Made by a program: the position numbers and the translations under genes. From Epiperipatus broadwayi (Eukaryota > Onychophora > Udeonychophora > Euonychophora > Peripatidae), in NCBI GenBank assembly GCA_028023455.1, contig JAQFVV010000020.1, positions 13,122,385-13,186,384 on the forward strand: a DNA stretch of 64,000 nucleotides, read 5' to 3'. This document shows, in pieces, positions 27,401 through 40,942 of the stretch. Position 1 is the first letter of the stretch. The number at the start of each line of letters is the position of its first letter. The notes beneath the pieces were generated by a model, which did no database searches, was not told the origin of the DNA, and was given only the letters and a program-made list of their open reading frames with translations.

Positions 27401-27475
27401 CATAGCATCGGCCGGGACGCGAACCCGCAACCCGGGCAATTGCCTGCTAGTGAATCCAGCATGATTTGCCAGATA
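27401..27475 (-). pseudogene. tRNA-Gly-like 3' half (tRNA pseudogene or SINE head)
   Basis: On the minus strand the sequence has a seven-base loop stem, GCGGGTTCGCGTCCCGG, which is a good T-arm with the conserved TTCG, then CCGATGC. That end is identical to the 3' acceptor strand typical of eukaryotic tRNA-Gly (GCATCGG...CCGATGC). Upstream, TGCTG-GATTCAC-TAGCA can form a five-pair anticodon-like stem, but the loop would read UUC, not a Gly anticodon. The 5' acceptor strand GCATCGG and a normal D arm are absent. It is therefore not a functional tRNA. The stretch is conspicuously GC-rich against its surroundings. Confidence 0.5.
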
Positions 27476-27479
27476 TAAA

Positions 27480-30400
27480 AATTCCTATATATATTGTGAC
27501 CATCTATTTTGCGTGAAAGATACAGATACAATCTAGTATCTATTTTAATTAACTTAATTGAGTAATGTAATGCTCTACTGTGTATATTTAAAGCTATATA
27601 ATTGCATTTTTATTTATTTAAGAACATGTCAATACCAAGATTGTTATCTTCCCAAACATTGATCCTAACTTGCATAAATTTATCTATTGTTAAACTCTTA
27701 TTAAGAAAAAATAAATAAATATAAAAAGTTATTCGTTTCTTAATTTCAAATGTTTTGACTAAAAAAATAATTGTATTTTTAAAAAAAAGAAAGTATATTT
27801 TTACTATAAAAACCACTTAAAATCACTTTTCTCTGTATTTATTTAAATTATATGTAAATCATTTCCGGTGAAAATGTTCTAGATTCCCATCAATTGTAAT
27901 AACACCCCTTCTGTTAATTGCCTTAATTGGAATCACATGATACAGTAAAAATGAGTATTAAAAGGGCAGTTTTGAAAGCATAATGGTCACTTCTTCATCA
28001 TCACTATAAAGTGGTCACACTAATACCATTTTGCTTGCTGAATTCTACAACTAAGTTAATTACGTTTTAATTGTTTTGGAGGATAAGACAATATGTGCTG
28101 CTAAAAAGAAACTTATCTGAGAAATCAACTTCTTCTCGAGTTGTACTATTATAAACTCTCTAAATTTCTACAATTGTAGAAAAAGAAAGCAACTTTTCTG
28201 TGGAGACAGGAGCTGAAACTTTGGTAGGCAATTCGAGGTATATGTCTTATTACCTTACAAACTTTTTCAATTTTAATCAGTCTTATTATAATGTTTTATC
28301 TGAAATTTGAGACTTATTGCACTATTATGCTATGAACTACATTGATTTTGTACTTACATATTAGACCTGCTACACCTTCTCACATCCATATCAGTCCACT
28401 GACAACTTTCTAATCTTATAATGTGACCAAATAACATGTACACTTGGATCTTGTATAAACTTAAAATGAGAAATTTCTCAAAATAGAGCTTATGTATATG
28501 ATTTTTTCACAAGATTAAAAAAGTTATCAACAATATGTAGGTGAAAAGGCATAGCAGTTCTAATACATGACAGTAATTGCACCAGACTAAATCTAACGAT
28601 ACTAAAAAATATGAATTTCACACAAAAATAAATCTGAAAAAGTTTTATGCAATTCCCAAATGTTACTTTAAATACAGACAAAACAATCACTAAATTACAA
28701 AATGCTTAAAATATACATATACAGTACTTACCATGTAATATTGTCATGATGAAACAATCAATACATCTTCTACTTTATTTTAAATGGATAATATTTTGAT
28801 TCAAAATGGAGATTAAAAGTAATTTATTTTATTTTTCCCAAAATGGAGACTTACTTAACATATGATTGTGCAATATAATGGCTGCATGAGCTCTTCACCA
28901 GAAATGTTAATAAGTAATAAATGTATTTTTTTTCAAAAACAAAAAAAAAAATTCAATTACTACACTTTTATTATTTCTTCAATGTGATGGATTAATTTTT
29001 TTGATGACATCCAGTACGATTCACACAAAAATGTTCAGAGTAACCAGCAGTTCATAATTCAGCAACAATCTGAATAAATTGTCAATTCCTCTTCCACATT
29101 TTGTTTGATAGCTACCACCAGAATTGCCACTATTCTACCATGAATTTTCATGATGAAATATTCATCGATCATCTCCCTGTTCTGAAAGAATTTGTTCGGC
29201 TTGGTTTTCTTCTTTTGTGAAATAGGTTCTAATCAATTTCAATGATTTTGTTAGGACCTCCAATAAGCTCTGTTTCCCCCATTCTATGGATGTTAACTTT
29301 TGAGCCCAGCTCAAAATAAATTAAATCACCATTAAAAATGGAATTCTGGAATTCTCCAACCATAATCACTTACAAAGGCCCATTTTATTATTATATCGAA
29401 TATTACAATGCTATTGCTTGCCTGAAGTGAGAATATACTCAACTGCATTGATCTCAGTAGCAGGTAAATTCCAAATGTTTAATATTTTATACTGTTAAAA
29501 AAAATTATAGTATTAATCAGAAAATTGGAAAAAATAAACAGCATTGAAGTAAAAAACACTATGAGAAGAACTTATATGAATAAAATCTGGACAATAAATA
29601 AAAGTGTAAATTTATCATATTGGATGAGATCACAGAGTTTATTTGACAGGATTAAAAGGTTAGACATTTATCACAAATATGAAAAGACATACCATCTCTC
29701 TTATGTTGCAGGACTAATATTTAAGTACCAATTTTACTTGATTAATCTATGACCAAGGTGTTTAAAGCTCATTATAAAATATAATTAAGGATTCATATTT
29801 ATTATATCTTGCTTATTTTATACTTGTATTCAAATATATGCTTTACTTTATAGTACCTTATTCTATTAAATAAATACATTTGGATATATGTATTAGTTTA
29901 TAATGAACTTATCATATTTATACGCCCACTCTGATATGTACTATAAATAAAATGTCTGTTAATTAAAACAAAATTGTAATCATAATAAAAATAATAAATT
30001 TAATAATAATAAACTATTATAAACAGTCATTAAATCTGCAGAAGTACCTTTGGTTAATTTCTTAAACCTCAACTGCCATTAAATTTAAAAAAAAAAACAA
30101 CAATAATATATTTGCAACTTATTTAAAATTACTGATATATATATATTATGCATTTATAACTTATCTATCATGATTATAGTCTGCCTATATAAAGTATAGA
30201 ATCCCTTTTGTTTGGATGCAACTTTAATATGTTTTCATTGTGAGATATATCCAATTTGTTCTTTAATTTAAACACTCACTTTAATCTTTGTAAAGTTGTA
30301 ACATGTTGATAAAAGACTCCTTTCTAAAGTCAACATGATTATTTTTAATTTTTAAAAAAAAAACCATCCTGTTACATTAGTTTATCAAATTCAAACTCAT

Positions 30401-31715
30401 TAATATAGAAAATCTCCAATCTTCTAGCGAGGATATATATGTAATCATTTGGATTTGTTCTTGAAATGTGCTCTTACATAAGAAACAGGATAATTGTCAT
30501 CAAAGAGATCAAACTTACAATTAGAGAAAATCATTTTATTTGGAAGAAAAAAAAGAATACCACTTAAGATTTTTTTTTGCCTTTTATGTTTTACTATTGT
30601 AATATTTGAAATGTTATGAGCATTTAACATCTGTCAATGTCATTTTATTTTATTCTTTATTCTGGTATGTTTAACAGATAATAACCATGTATTGAATTAA
30701 AGGTGATGTATATAAATGATTATAGTGATGTTCATAGTATTTTGAGAGATAGCATCAGGGTATTTATGTATGTTTTAAAAATGTTTATAAAAACAGAGTT
30801 GCTACTTTGATATATATTTTGCCTTGGATTGGTGTATAATTTCTATATTAATATCATCATAATTTTAAAACTAGTTATTTATTTATCTTTCATGCATATG
30901 TTTGTATTGGTTTTTTGATTATATTTTTGCTATATGCGTTAAAAATATGAGTAGATGTGGTTTACGGTTTGTCTTGCAATTGTTATCTCAATGCCTTTCT
31001 TTTCATTATTAGTATTTCTGCTTATAGTCATGTATTTATTGTGGCAACTATGTTGGTGATTTCTCATTTTACTTAAATATTATTTGTCAGATCTTTCCTT
31101 ATGTTAGCTTATTAATGGGGCACTTATATACATATAGTATCAAGCTAGTATTGCTCTACCCACTTTAGTGTACGTTTGTTTTCTCATCACTATTGCTCTT
31201 AAATATTTAGATATTTCAAGTTAGGTATTATAAAAGATATTTGTGTGATTATATTCTTCTATTCCTTATTATATATTTTCAAATGACTGTGTGAGTTGAA
31301 TAAAATATTGTGTTTGTATTTCTTTACTCCATCTGCTTTGTTTAACTAAGATTAATACAACGTATTTCTTTATAATAAATCGCCTAAATTATAAATTATA
31401 TATTAAGAAATTGTACATTAATTTCAGTGTAAATATATTTTAATATATTCCTAACTACAATTATATTATTAATACATTCAGATGAGCTAATTAACTTTAG
31501 TATGTATCACTGATTATTACATTCAATCTGTAAGATGTTTCTTTATTTGTGTAACCTAAATATATCACAGATATGGTATATGTGCATTATATCTAACATC
31601 TATATTAATTGATGGAAAGTTTCCTTTAATTTACTTTTATTGTAAATAATAACAGTAAATAATTCATCTTTTGTTAAATTGTAGATTAAAAAAATATTTA
31701 GTCTTTATAATATAT
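27480..31715. other. AT-rich stretch without a supported gene
   Basis: A short promoter-like interval around 27950-28245 has TATTAAAAGG and somewhat higher GC content and could be a worn LTR or a 5' exon, but no partner repeat was seen. Small open frames at 27610, 28490, 29525 and 30445 carry no recognisable motif. Confidence 0.4.
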
Positions 31716-31718
31716 TGT

Positions 31719-32160
31719 AACGGTTGGTATAATTTACCCAGATGTCCCGGTCCAAAAATACACTTGGATACCTCTATCAACTTCAACAATCAGTTGGTTC
31801 GACCACAACATATAATTAACTTACATCAAATCTAAAAGTGCTGGTACACCTATCTTTCATATCCTAAAGTTGATAGTGCCAAATGTAATAGTCCAGTCCA
31901 TTCAGGTATATAGAGGAAAGAGAGAACAAGATCGCATCTAATTACTGTCAGACCTAGGGTCTTCATGTAGGATGCTAGAGATAAACGAAATACCTGACTC
32001 ATGATTACATCTATCTTTAATAGACTAGCCTAAGCATTATCCATCAAATCTATATGTAATTCAAATCAGTTCATCTAACATCTTACCACTCTTTGCATAA
32101 CCGTTGCCTCAGATATTCGAACTCAAAAGGAATTCGCGTTCGACTCTCTTAACAAAGGTG
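31719..32160 (-). mobile_element. tRNA-derived SINE-like copy, inverted orientation
   Basis: Read on the minus strand it contains AAGAGAGTCGAACGCG, then TTGAGTTCGAATATCTGAGG (B-box-like), a middle with GAAGACCCTAGGTCTGAC...AGATGCGATC, and the terminus CCAACCGTTACA next to a TATA-rich tail. The same block order is seen in the copy at 24 kb on the plus strand. The copy is longer (about 440 bp), so it may hold an internal insertion. The interval is clearly less AT-rich than its flanks. Confidence 0.5.
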
Positions 32161-32164
32161 TACC

Positions 32165-35120
32165 TATGCAAACTGTTAATCAACAACTAAAATAACACAT
32201 CCTATCTATTAGAAAAAAAACCCCTTTATTTAACAATGTTCTCTCATGCTCATCAAACAATAATGTGTGTGTGCATGTGCAAAATATTGGTTATAGGATT
32301 GAATGTAAATGCTGGATCAACAAAACTACAGAGATCTCATCAATTAACTAAACTTTGTAATATTTATTTACAAAAAAAATATATATTCAAAACGTAAAAC
32401 AAATTATCACTTAATGTAGAAAAGAAAAATTTCAAAAAAGAAAAATATTTACAAGTGCAAATAAATTACTTGGATATATTCCTCTTTATTTATAACTTTT
32501 ATGTCTATGATGAGTATCTATCATTTTGCTAATTAAACAATTTAATACTATTTACCCTTATTTCCCATGATAGACACCCATAATATAGACATCTATATAT
32601 CCAAAATAATGAAAAAGTTATTAATTAAAAGTGAGATTGCTAACTCAATGAAAATTTAAATGCAACTCCAGATGCAGTATGCAGTTTTAAGTGTGGAAAA
32701 ATATAATAACAAAACAACACATGATATGATAGAACAGAAAATTATAAAGAATATTAATTTAAAAGCATTAATCATTCATTCATTATAAAGATCTTAAGAA
32801 TACTATTAGTAACACATATAATATAAATTGTCATGTCATGTTGTGGCATTGGTTATTTCAGTGACTTTAAAAGAGAAAAACTCTTCCTTTTAAATATTCT
32901 ATTTGAGCACTCAATTTCATATTCATAGCTGAGAATCAAGTATTTTGGCAGAAATTAAATCACCTAGATTTTATTAAAAACAAAAAGAAAAAAAAATTTT
33001 CAACCCCCCCCCTACTTTCTTGATAATGGCTTATGTTGGACTGTTCCATGTTGAATTATCATTAGTACTTCCCAAATATAAGATTGAGATAATAAAATAA
33101 AAATACATATCTATACAAAAGAAAAAAATACAACATAATTTTACAATATTTTATGAATCGGTATGATTAGGTATTATTATTTTTCAGAGACCTTTTTACT
33201 TAAACAGTTTTTACAATTTATGCATTTTTTTATTATAGATACTGAGAACTCCTGATTGATTCTATATAGCACATTCTGAATTTATTTAAGTTGGCATTGG
33301 GTAGTTCTACATTACTCCTCATGTAGATTTCTATCTTGTGTGGATCCACCTTATCAGGCACTTAAATTGTAGACAGTTAAATATTAATTTTCACATGGTC
33401 ATAGTAGATAAAAAAAAGGCTCCACCCAAAGACAATCATTCTAGCCAATGTATCTCATATTTTAACTATATACACAGGTTTATATAAATATATATGTGGT
33501 TTGCAATTAATAAAAATATATTTATAGATAGAATACAGCTATCCATTGTTTATACTATTGTCTATATAAACTTATAAATTTTAAACTGAACAAACCATTC
33601 TAATTTCTTTTTTAGTTTCTTTTAAAAAAATCATACTTTTTTAAAATTTAAATTGACAAATTATTTTGACTTATCTGATTATTGAATTAGAATAAGAATG
33701 TTCCATTCACTTTCTTTACTCTTTTCCAAATGGCAAATAACTAGAAACACATTAATATTTGTTGAGACACTGCTTTAAAAAAATATCCATCTAGCAGAAA
33801 GATATTATTAAAATAATTATATTAAAACTTGACTTTTCATGTCAAAATGCAGAATAAGAAAGAATGATTTTTTATTGTTTCCCTTTTTATACAGGCATTA
33901 TTCCCATTGTTTAAACCTAGCATTCCTATTGTTGTATTTTTAAAATACTTTTATATCAATTCATTTAAAAAAAATAAAACAAATAATATAATAAATTTGC
34001 AATATTATTATTATCTCTCTCCCATATTTAGTTAGTTATTACCATACTTGATTTATTTATTATTGCTATGACTTCTTTTCATTTAAGTCATTGTCTGTTT
34101 AATATAATCGACACAATACAACTGTCAACATATATATAAATATGTACAATTTTTTTACCAAGGTTTATATTTTTTTAAACATTAAAATTTTATTACTAAT
34201 ATATATATATATGTTTATTGTAAATTACCCATCAGTCCCATTACTTAATATGTAATTAGTACACTGTTTAAAAGTATTTAAACATTTATATTTTTTAAAA
34301 AAGTGTTCTAGCAAAACATTTTTTATTTGATCTTTACATGCTAATTAAAGAAAAAACAATCCAAATATTTCAGATGGTTAAAGTTAGTTGTGGGTGCGAT
34401 CTTGAGCTACCCTCACAATATATTAATTTTATTCTTCAATTACATTTCTGTGTCCATTGCCATCTGTTATCCATAAGTCAGAAATACCATTTAAATAGTA
34501 AAAGCATTTAAAGTGTATATAAGATTATATATTATTTTGAAGTTATCATATTGATACAATTCATGCAATCCATTATAAATGCAACTATATTTATATAAGA
34601 TTACTTTATTGATGTGCTTGTTGTTAGAATACTTGGGGATGTGCTTGGTACAACAAAATGCTTTCTTACCTGCTGCATCACTTCAGCTTTGCTATTATTA
34701 GAGTTATTTTAATTTTTAAGAAAACTTGATTTTATATAGAGTGACATAAGAACCAAAATAAGAGTTAATTTTTGTTAGCCAATTTTATATTTAAGCTCAT
34801 CTTTAGATAAATCTATACTTTATTTTAAAGAAAGTGTTGATAGATCTTAATAAAATAAGTCTCACTGCTACTTAGTGAAAAGAACCTAGGGATTTGAACG
34901 TTCCATCATCAGATTTTCAATGAAATGGATTGCTGAAGAGTTGTGGGTTGGAGTAGTTTGAAGCCTTTCCATTAAGGTATGAAGATTAGCTATCTTAATA
35001 TAATGATGAGCACTGATTGTATATATGTGTGGAGATAATAATCTTGACCAACTGATGATTGCTGGTTTAGAATGAAATACATGTATTGGTGATTATTTAT
35101 CTTTTCAACATGTGTATGAT
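32165..35120. other. AT-rich stretch, nothing recognised
   Basis: A run of nine C at 33004-33012 and TA runs near 34200 are present. No coding, RNA or repeat structure was recognised. Confidence 0.5.
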
Positions 35121-35220
35121 CAGGTGGGTCAGCAATATGAGATGGCACAGAGAGCTGAGGGTCATGTGAAAGTCTGAGTTTGAATCCCTTATATATTATA
35201 TTATATATGTGCAGGTCTAT
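35120..35220 (+). mobile_element. tRNA-like SINE head
   Basis: An A-box-like TGGCACAGAGAGCTG (35143-35157) is followed by a B-box-like GAGTTTGAATCCC (35176-35188), at a spacing compatible with a tRNA-derived pol III promoter. A TATATTATATTATAT tail follows. No full tRNA cloverleaf can be drawn and no clear sister copy was found, so a SINE fragment is the best reading. Confidence 0.4.
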
Positions 35221-37420
35221 GTAAGCCTGTACAGTGTATTAATTTAATTATTTTAGATTATTATTGCAAAGTTAGTATTCTTTACAACTAAATTATTTAA
35301 TATTTAAGAACCTGAGATTATTATTACCATTTATTATTATTGTTGGTAGAATGTAACAATGAATTATCAATCAACCGTTGCTCTGTTCACATCTTGTAGA
35401 ATAATGTATTAATTACAATGTGATTGGCCTATGAGAGAAGTTATTTAGTTTTTGTGCAGTTAACTTATAAGTGGACATACCTTATGTTATATGTTTACTT
35501 AATGCATTATAGATTTGTGTTTAGATCTACACTTTATTTTAGGGCTACTTAGTCACCCTTTGAAAGGTTACAATATATATAAGTTAATTCTAATATTCTC
35601 AAGGACAAATGATGAATTCGTAATATTATTTCCAGAAGCTTCCGTGTAATATATATATATATATATTTCTTATATAAATGAACTAATCATTGACCCTTCA
35701 CAAACTATTCACCATCTAAGACAAATATATTGCTCAAATTTAATAAAATTAAAGGCTTTGTGTTGAAGAATATAAATTGATTCTCACCATATATAAACTC
35801 TCCCCCCTTAATGTTTAAGATGGCTTATAATTCTGTCCTCTACTCTGTTAAGATTTAATATTCAAAAATATAGATAATAATATATACTTTTTTAAAAAAA
35901 AATCTATCTTCCCTTCATGTTAATTAAGGTCTCCCTAATTAATATTCTCATTTTCTCTAAAATTATATATTACAACTCATTATCATATATACTAACTCCT
36001 TCATAAAAAAATTCAATCCTTATGCATCACATAGATTTGGAATAAAAAATAAGTACCATGTTGATTAATAAAATATAAAGTGGTGCAACCAGCACTGACC
36101 TGTCTGTGCATTTACTTTCAATTTTTAAATGCAAAAATCCATTAATACCATATAAATTTTTTAAAATTATTATCCTGTGATAACATACATCCCATCATCT
36201 CCATGTATAAATTTCATCACCCCTTATATCAATCAAAAGTGTGATTCTCTCTTTGCTTTTCAAATAATAAAGTAAAATTAACATTGAAATGTTTACTTTT
36301 TAGCTTCTCAGATATATTTCAAAAAACATTTACACAGTCAATGGCATACTGACTAATAAATAAGTTATTGGGAAATTTAAATATTTGAACTTTCCCAGTA
36401 AAATTTTTTAAAACTCTTCGAATAAGTGTTTTATTAATACAATGGCTTTATTTAACATGGATTCTTCTTGTCCATTAAGTAAAAAAATTTGAGAGAACAG
36501 CAATCAGTACTCCTAACAGTACTAATAAAAGTATTTATTGAGGATTATTCATGAATATGAAAATTATAACTTCTCAGTTTTACACTGTAGTTATTAATAT
36601 GCTGTTTTTATTGCAAATTCACCATTACATAAATTGCAACCTCTTTATTTTCACAAAATACAAAATTAAAATCATACTCTCCTGCCCCTTTGATATATAC
36701 TCTGTCACATAAAACATCTCATATTATCTGCAGTCCTATGAACTCTAATTTTTTACTAATATATACATTTTTATATAAAATATGTGTATGGATATTATAC
36801 TTTTATGTAGCTTAATTTCTTATCAAGCCATTTAAAATAATAATAATGACGATAATAATAATAATTCAATTCACTTTATTTATCGTACAAAACTGCAGCA
36901 TTAAGCCAATTATAGAATTGCACCATAATTAATATACAATAATATAAATAAGCAAGTATAAATATCAAACTATGAATATGTCTCTACATCACATTTCCTT
37001 GTAAGATTAATAACAACTTTTTAAAAATCTAATACAAAAATATTTTCATTAAAACCCTTTAATTGATATCTTCAACCTATTTAATCATTGTCTGATTTTT
37101 GTATTGGTTTACTACTTAAATCTGAGAACAATATTATTCATCAGTTTCATTTCCAGTCAGTTTCTATTGTTAAAATATTAATCTAAAATACACAGATTTT
37201 TTTAATTCAGCTTCTAAAAATTAAATAATTTTAGATTCAAATTGGTTAAATATAACGAAAAATTAAAAACAATGTTAATAACTGAAGAAAAATATAAAAA
37301 AAAAACATTTAAAAAATAGCCAGTAGTAAAACAAAAGAATTATATTTCAACCAATCCGTGGTGTCATATTCAGTCTGTAGCTGTGAAGTAATTTACTTTT
37401 CTGAAGAACTATCATTTTCC
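35221..37420. other. AT-rich stretch with microsatellites
   Basis: TA run at about 35648-35666 and an AAT/GATAAT-type repeat at about 36838-36867. No coding signal. Confidence 0.5.
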
Positions 37421-37423
37421 CCA

Positions 37424-38408
37424 AGCTTATTTTTCTTGTAATATTTAAAAATTTTTGAATCAAACTTTAAATTTCAATAAAGTAATGTAAAATCTTATTT
37501 ATGAATGTAAAAAATTATAATAGATATAATTATTTACTTCAAACTATGAAAGCATACTACATTTCATTTTCAGTTCTGAATTTGTCATTTAGAAACGCCT
37601 AATTATGGTCGGTAGTGATAATTGTTTTTTATTACCGATCATTTCTCCAAACGTATTTTTTTTGTAATATTTAAAATTTTGCAAATCAAACTTTATATTT
37701 CAATAAAGTGTATACATTAAAGATCAGCCTTTTCAAGCTATTGTGCACAGCGCTATAAAAATAAATGCTTATTTACATATGTTTAAGTTTTACTTGAGAG
37801 TGATGTTTAGTAAATTCTAGAAACTTTCATCGACGTCATTCATTCAGACATCATAAACAGTAATTTAAAGTGAGTGGTCTATCCTCACGCTTTCACTTAC
37901 AGTACTTAAGATTTGCCCATATATAAGCATTTGGGTCAGAGAGAATAAGTGGATTCATTTTGTTCTTTCTTAAATACTATATCTTGAATTGGGAGTGAAA
38001 GTATTCACTTATTATTAACACTCATAAAAAAGTGCATGCACAATAGCTTAAAAAGGCTGATCTTTAATAAAGTAATGTAAAATCTTATTTATGAATGTAA
38101 AAAAATATTTACTTCAAAATATGAATGCGTAAAAGAGTTTATTTTGATTTCTTAAAAATGCCTATTATTCAAATTACAGTTGTTAGGTGTCAACAACTAG
38201 TCATGAAAAGAGATTACTTTCACAAACATTTTTTTCTTGTAATATTTAAAATTTTCCGAATCAAACTTTATATTTCAATAAAGTAATAATAAAATCTTAT
38301 TTATGAATGTAAAAAATTTCAATAAATATATTTATTTACTTCAAAATCAATTACGAACATGTAGAACATCTTCATTTAGTTTCTGACTTTGTCATTTAGA
38401 AATGCCTA
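37424..38408. repeat. 226-bp tandem repeat, three copies, one interrupted
   Basis: The anchor TTGTAATATTTAAAA...CAAACTTTA...TTTCAATAAAG recurs with the GTAATATT at 37438, 37664 and 38239. The first spacing is 226 bp. The second is 575 bp, which becomes about 226 once the 351-bp insertion at 37717-38067 is removed. Each unit also contains AAAATCTTATTTATGAATGTAAAAAA and a GTCATTTAGAAAYGCCTA end. The copies are diverged. This could be a satellite-like array or the repeat part of a larger element. Confidence 0.8.
37717..38067. mobile_element. 351-bp TTAA-flanked MITE within the tandem repeat
   Basis: The left end TTAAAGATCAGCCTTTTCAA continues GCTATTGTGCAC. The right end, on the opposite strand, is TTAAAGATCAGCCTTTTTAA followed by GCTATTGTGCAT. 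TIRs are about 31 bp with two differences. TTAA at both ends fits a TTAA target duplication (piggyBac-like or Kolobok-like families), but a TA target is also compatible. There is no coding capacity. The element is cleanly bounded because it interrupts copy 2 of the 226-bp repeat. Confidence 0.8.
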
Positions 38409-39078
38409 CAACACAATTTCCAGATTTGGCAGGCATCCAATCAGAGAAAAGAGTCTGGTCTAAGCACCAATAGCCAGCAAAGAAAATGATTTTTTTTTCA
38501 AAATATAATGCTATATGCAGACGTTTTTAGAACTACAATTTTAAATTTTGAATTTCCTATAAAAGAAGCCTAAAATGAAGAAATTGCGACCAAAATTGAT
38601 CAAGAGATGGTGCATGCTACATCCAAAAACCATAAATAGCATTTTGGCCAAATAAATTAGCAATGGGTTCTAGCCAAAAATAACAATTGAAGGGTTAATG
38701 ATTATAAATGTTAGGCAATGATAAGACAAAATATTTGCAAACAACATCTATATATAAGGCCTGCAAATAACTTATTCAAAATTTCAATCTTTTGCTCTAT
38801 TTTTAAAAAAAAAAAATTCCCCCCCCAAAAAATTATTTAATGAATTTTAGTGTGATTTACAAGTTACAATTAAGTGTACAAGTTTGTATTGGAACTTTGA
38901 TCTTTGAGGCGTTTTGATTGTTCGTGTGCACCAGTTGGGATCATCTCAATGTTCATAAAGTTCTCTTTTTGTGGGTGATGCTTGCCTAATATTGAAGAAC
39001 AAGGTTGTGCATATGCTATGATTTGTATCTTGTGGTGTTTTAGGGCTAAGATGTTGTTATGTGCAGTTGAGTTGTTGT

Positions 39079-39498
39079 TTACACTATTGCTGCAGGTTTC
39101 CAAGTGTCATCAAAGGTGTTGTTGGAGGAAAGCATTTGATTTCTTTCCTTTATTTTGGTAATGGTGTTGATGAAGATGAGAGCCGGGTTTCGACTTGAAT
39201 CCTCAATGGCTAGTTGACAGCGGACCAGCCATAATGAGAATGTGAGGAAAATGGCCAGTCGGATCCAGGCAAAGGTTTTTGAGCCTAGGCATCTTTGAAT
39301 AGAGGTGATCATATTGTAGTTTATTTTTGAGTTAGACTGAATTAATTGTCTGATGCAGTTGTACTTAGGGCATATGTTAATATGGTTGATTGTTTCCTCC
39401 TCTCGCTGACAGAACTGACCTTGGGGATCCAGGTTGCCATGACTTCTGTATACTAGAAACCACCTAGTGGGAAATGCATTTAGGTTTAACTTTATCAC
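39079..39498 (-). pseudogene. LINE ORF2 C-terminal zinc-finger-like region
   Basis: The 139-codon open piece contains FPTRWFLVYRS and then FCQREEETINHINICPKY, the pattern of the C..C..EE.T..H....C motif found after the RT domain in many LINEs (zf-RVT-like). The first Cys pair is incomplete. It directly follows the RT blocks on the same strand and marks the 3' part of ORF2. Confidence 0.6.
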
Positions 39499-39825
39499 AA
39501 AGTCAAGATATTAGGCTTCCAGGCTCCAGAGCCTAAATTAGAAGATGATTTTTTTATTTGTTGTTTTAAGCCTGCAATCCTGAACTTGGCTGTGTGGGTG
39601 TTATAGGCTATAGGCTTCCCAGTAAGTTATTTCTGAATTGTTTGAGGGTGGATTTGTTTTAGTTAGGTTGGAGTAGTAGGATGAGAGGGATAAGATCCAG
39701 TCCTGTTTATGTGGTGGCGGTTGATCTGCATGGGGGGGGGGTTGTTGGAGCAAATTATAGATTGTCGAAAGTTTGTGAGAGTTTGTGGATGAGATTATGA
39801 ATTTTTTGAAAGGTGAAAGTTGTGA

Positions 39826-40942
39826 CTATATGGAGAGCCTAGATGGACGGCGCATCCGTCTAATGCTAATGGCGACTGTCTTACCACCCCGAAAAATTTT
39901 AGAGCACATTGAGTTAAGTTTGTTTTCAAATTTTTTTGTTAATTTAACAATTGGTAAGTAATAGTTGATTTTAGAAAAAATGACTTTGTTCAATATAGTT
40001 ACCTTTCCATGCAGCGAAAGGTATATTTTGGAGAGAGATGTTATTTTATTAGCTGAATTTAATATGTCATTTTGAATTAGTGTGGTGATGGCAGCCAGGG
40101 GTTTATAAAATGGTATTCCAAGGAAGTTTTGCAGCTCACCAAGAAAGGTGCTGTTGATTCTTTTTCCAGTTGCAGTTTTCCATGTCGCTGATTTTTGGAG
40201 GTTAAAGGTAAGTTTATATTGAGAAGTGTATTTGGTTAGGATTTGGTAGAGGAGAGGAAGGTATTTGTGTGAAGGTAATATTATGAGTATACCATCCATG
40301 TATGCCAATACTCCTATTTCTTTCTTTAGACAGGGCACATAGACACCAAGAGGGTTAATATATGCTGCAAATAGAAGAGCACTGTGGGGAAAGCCCTGTG
40401 GGATGGAGAGAGTAGGTTTGAAGCAACTGGAAGTGTTTCATTTAGAGATATCATTATTTGGCAATTACTGAGCAGGTTGTCAATAATTTATAGGAAGGGA
40501 TTGGAATATTCCACTAGCGCTTTGAGAAGAATGTTGGTCCTGACAGAATCAAACGCTGTGGCTATGTCAAGTTGTATGGCAATTGGTTTTGACTTTCTGT
40601 GTGTCCTCAGGTATTCTACAAGGGTTTTAACTTGGGCCATGGCTAGGATAGTGGATGAACCTTTTTTGCATATTGTGCATTGAAAATGTGTTTTAGTATG
40701 CATTCTTGGATTGAGACTTTTATAATGGACTCTATGATTTTTATCATGAGGGGGGTCATTGAAATTGGTCGGAGACTTGTAACTTCTGATGGAGGTTTGT
40801 TCTTTTTGAAAAAGGGAACCATGGCTATAGGGTAGAGGTTTGCAATGTTTTTCCTACCCTCAGCCAGATAGTCATTCATTTGTGCTATTATTGGAATAGA
40901 GAACTGGTTAAGGTGGAAGATGAGAAAATGAGGAAATGCCAT
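39826..40942 (-). pseudogene. LINE ORF2, reverse transcriptase remnant
   Basis: Split over three frames. 40942-40643 carries PFFKKNKPPSE...LRPISMTPL (RT motifs 0-1). 40703-40488 carries IAIQLDIATAFDSVRTNILL (motif A with the catalytic Asp). Between 40487 and 40339 a frame gives IPQGFPHSALLF (motif B). 40338-39826 carries GVLAYMDGILI, where the YADD box has become YMDG, losing an essential Asp. KLTFNLQKSA, NFLGIPF and an LSLHGKVTILNKVIFSKINYY thumb region then follow. The thumb pattern is like L1/Tx1 elements. The polymerase cannot be active. Confidence 0.75.

Noticed and set aside
40384-40683. 99-codon plus-strand open frame
   Set aside because: Antisense to the L1/Tx1-like RT remnant, whose motifs explain the sequence on the other strand.
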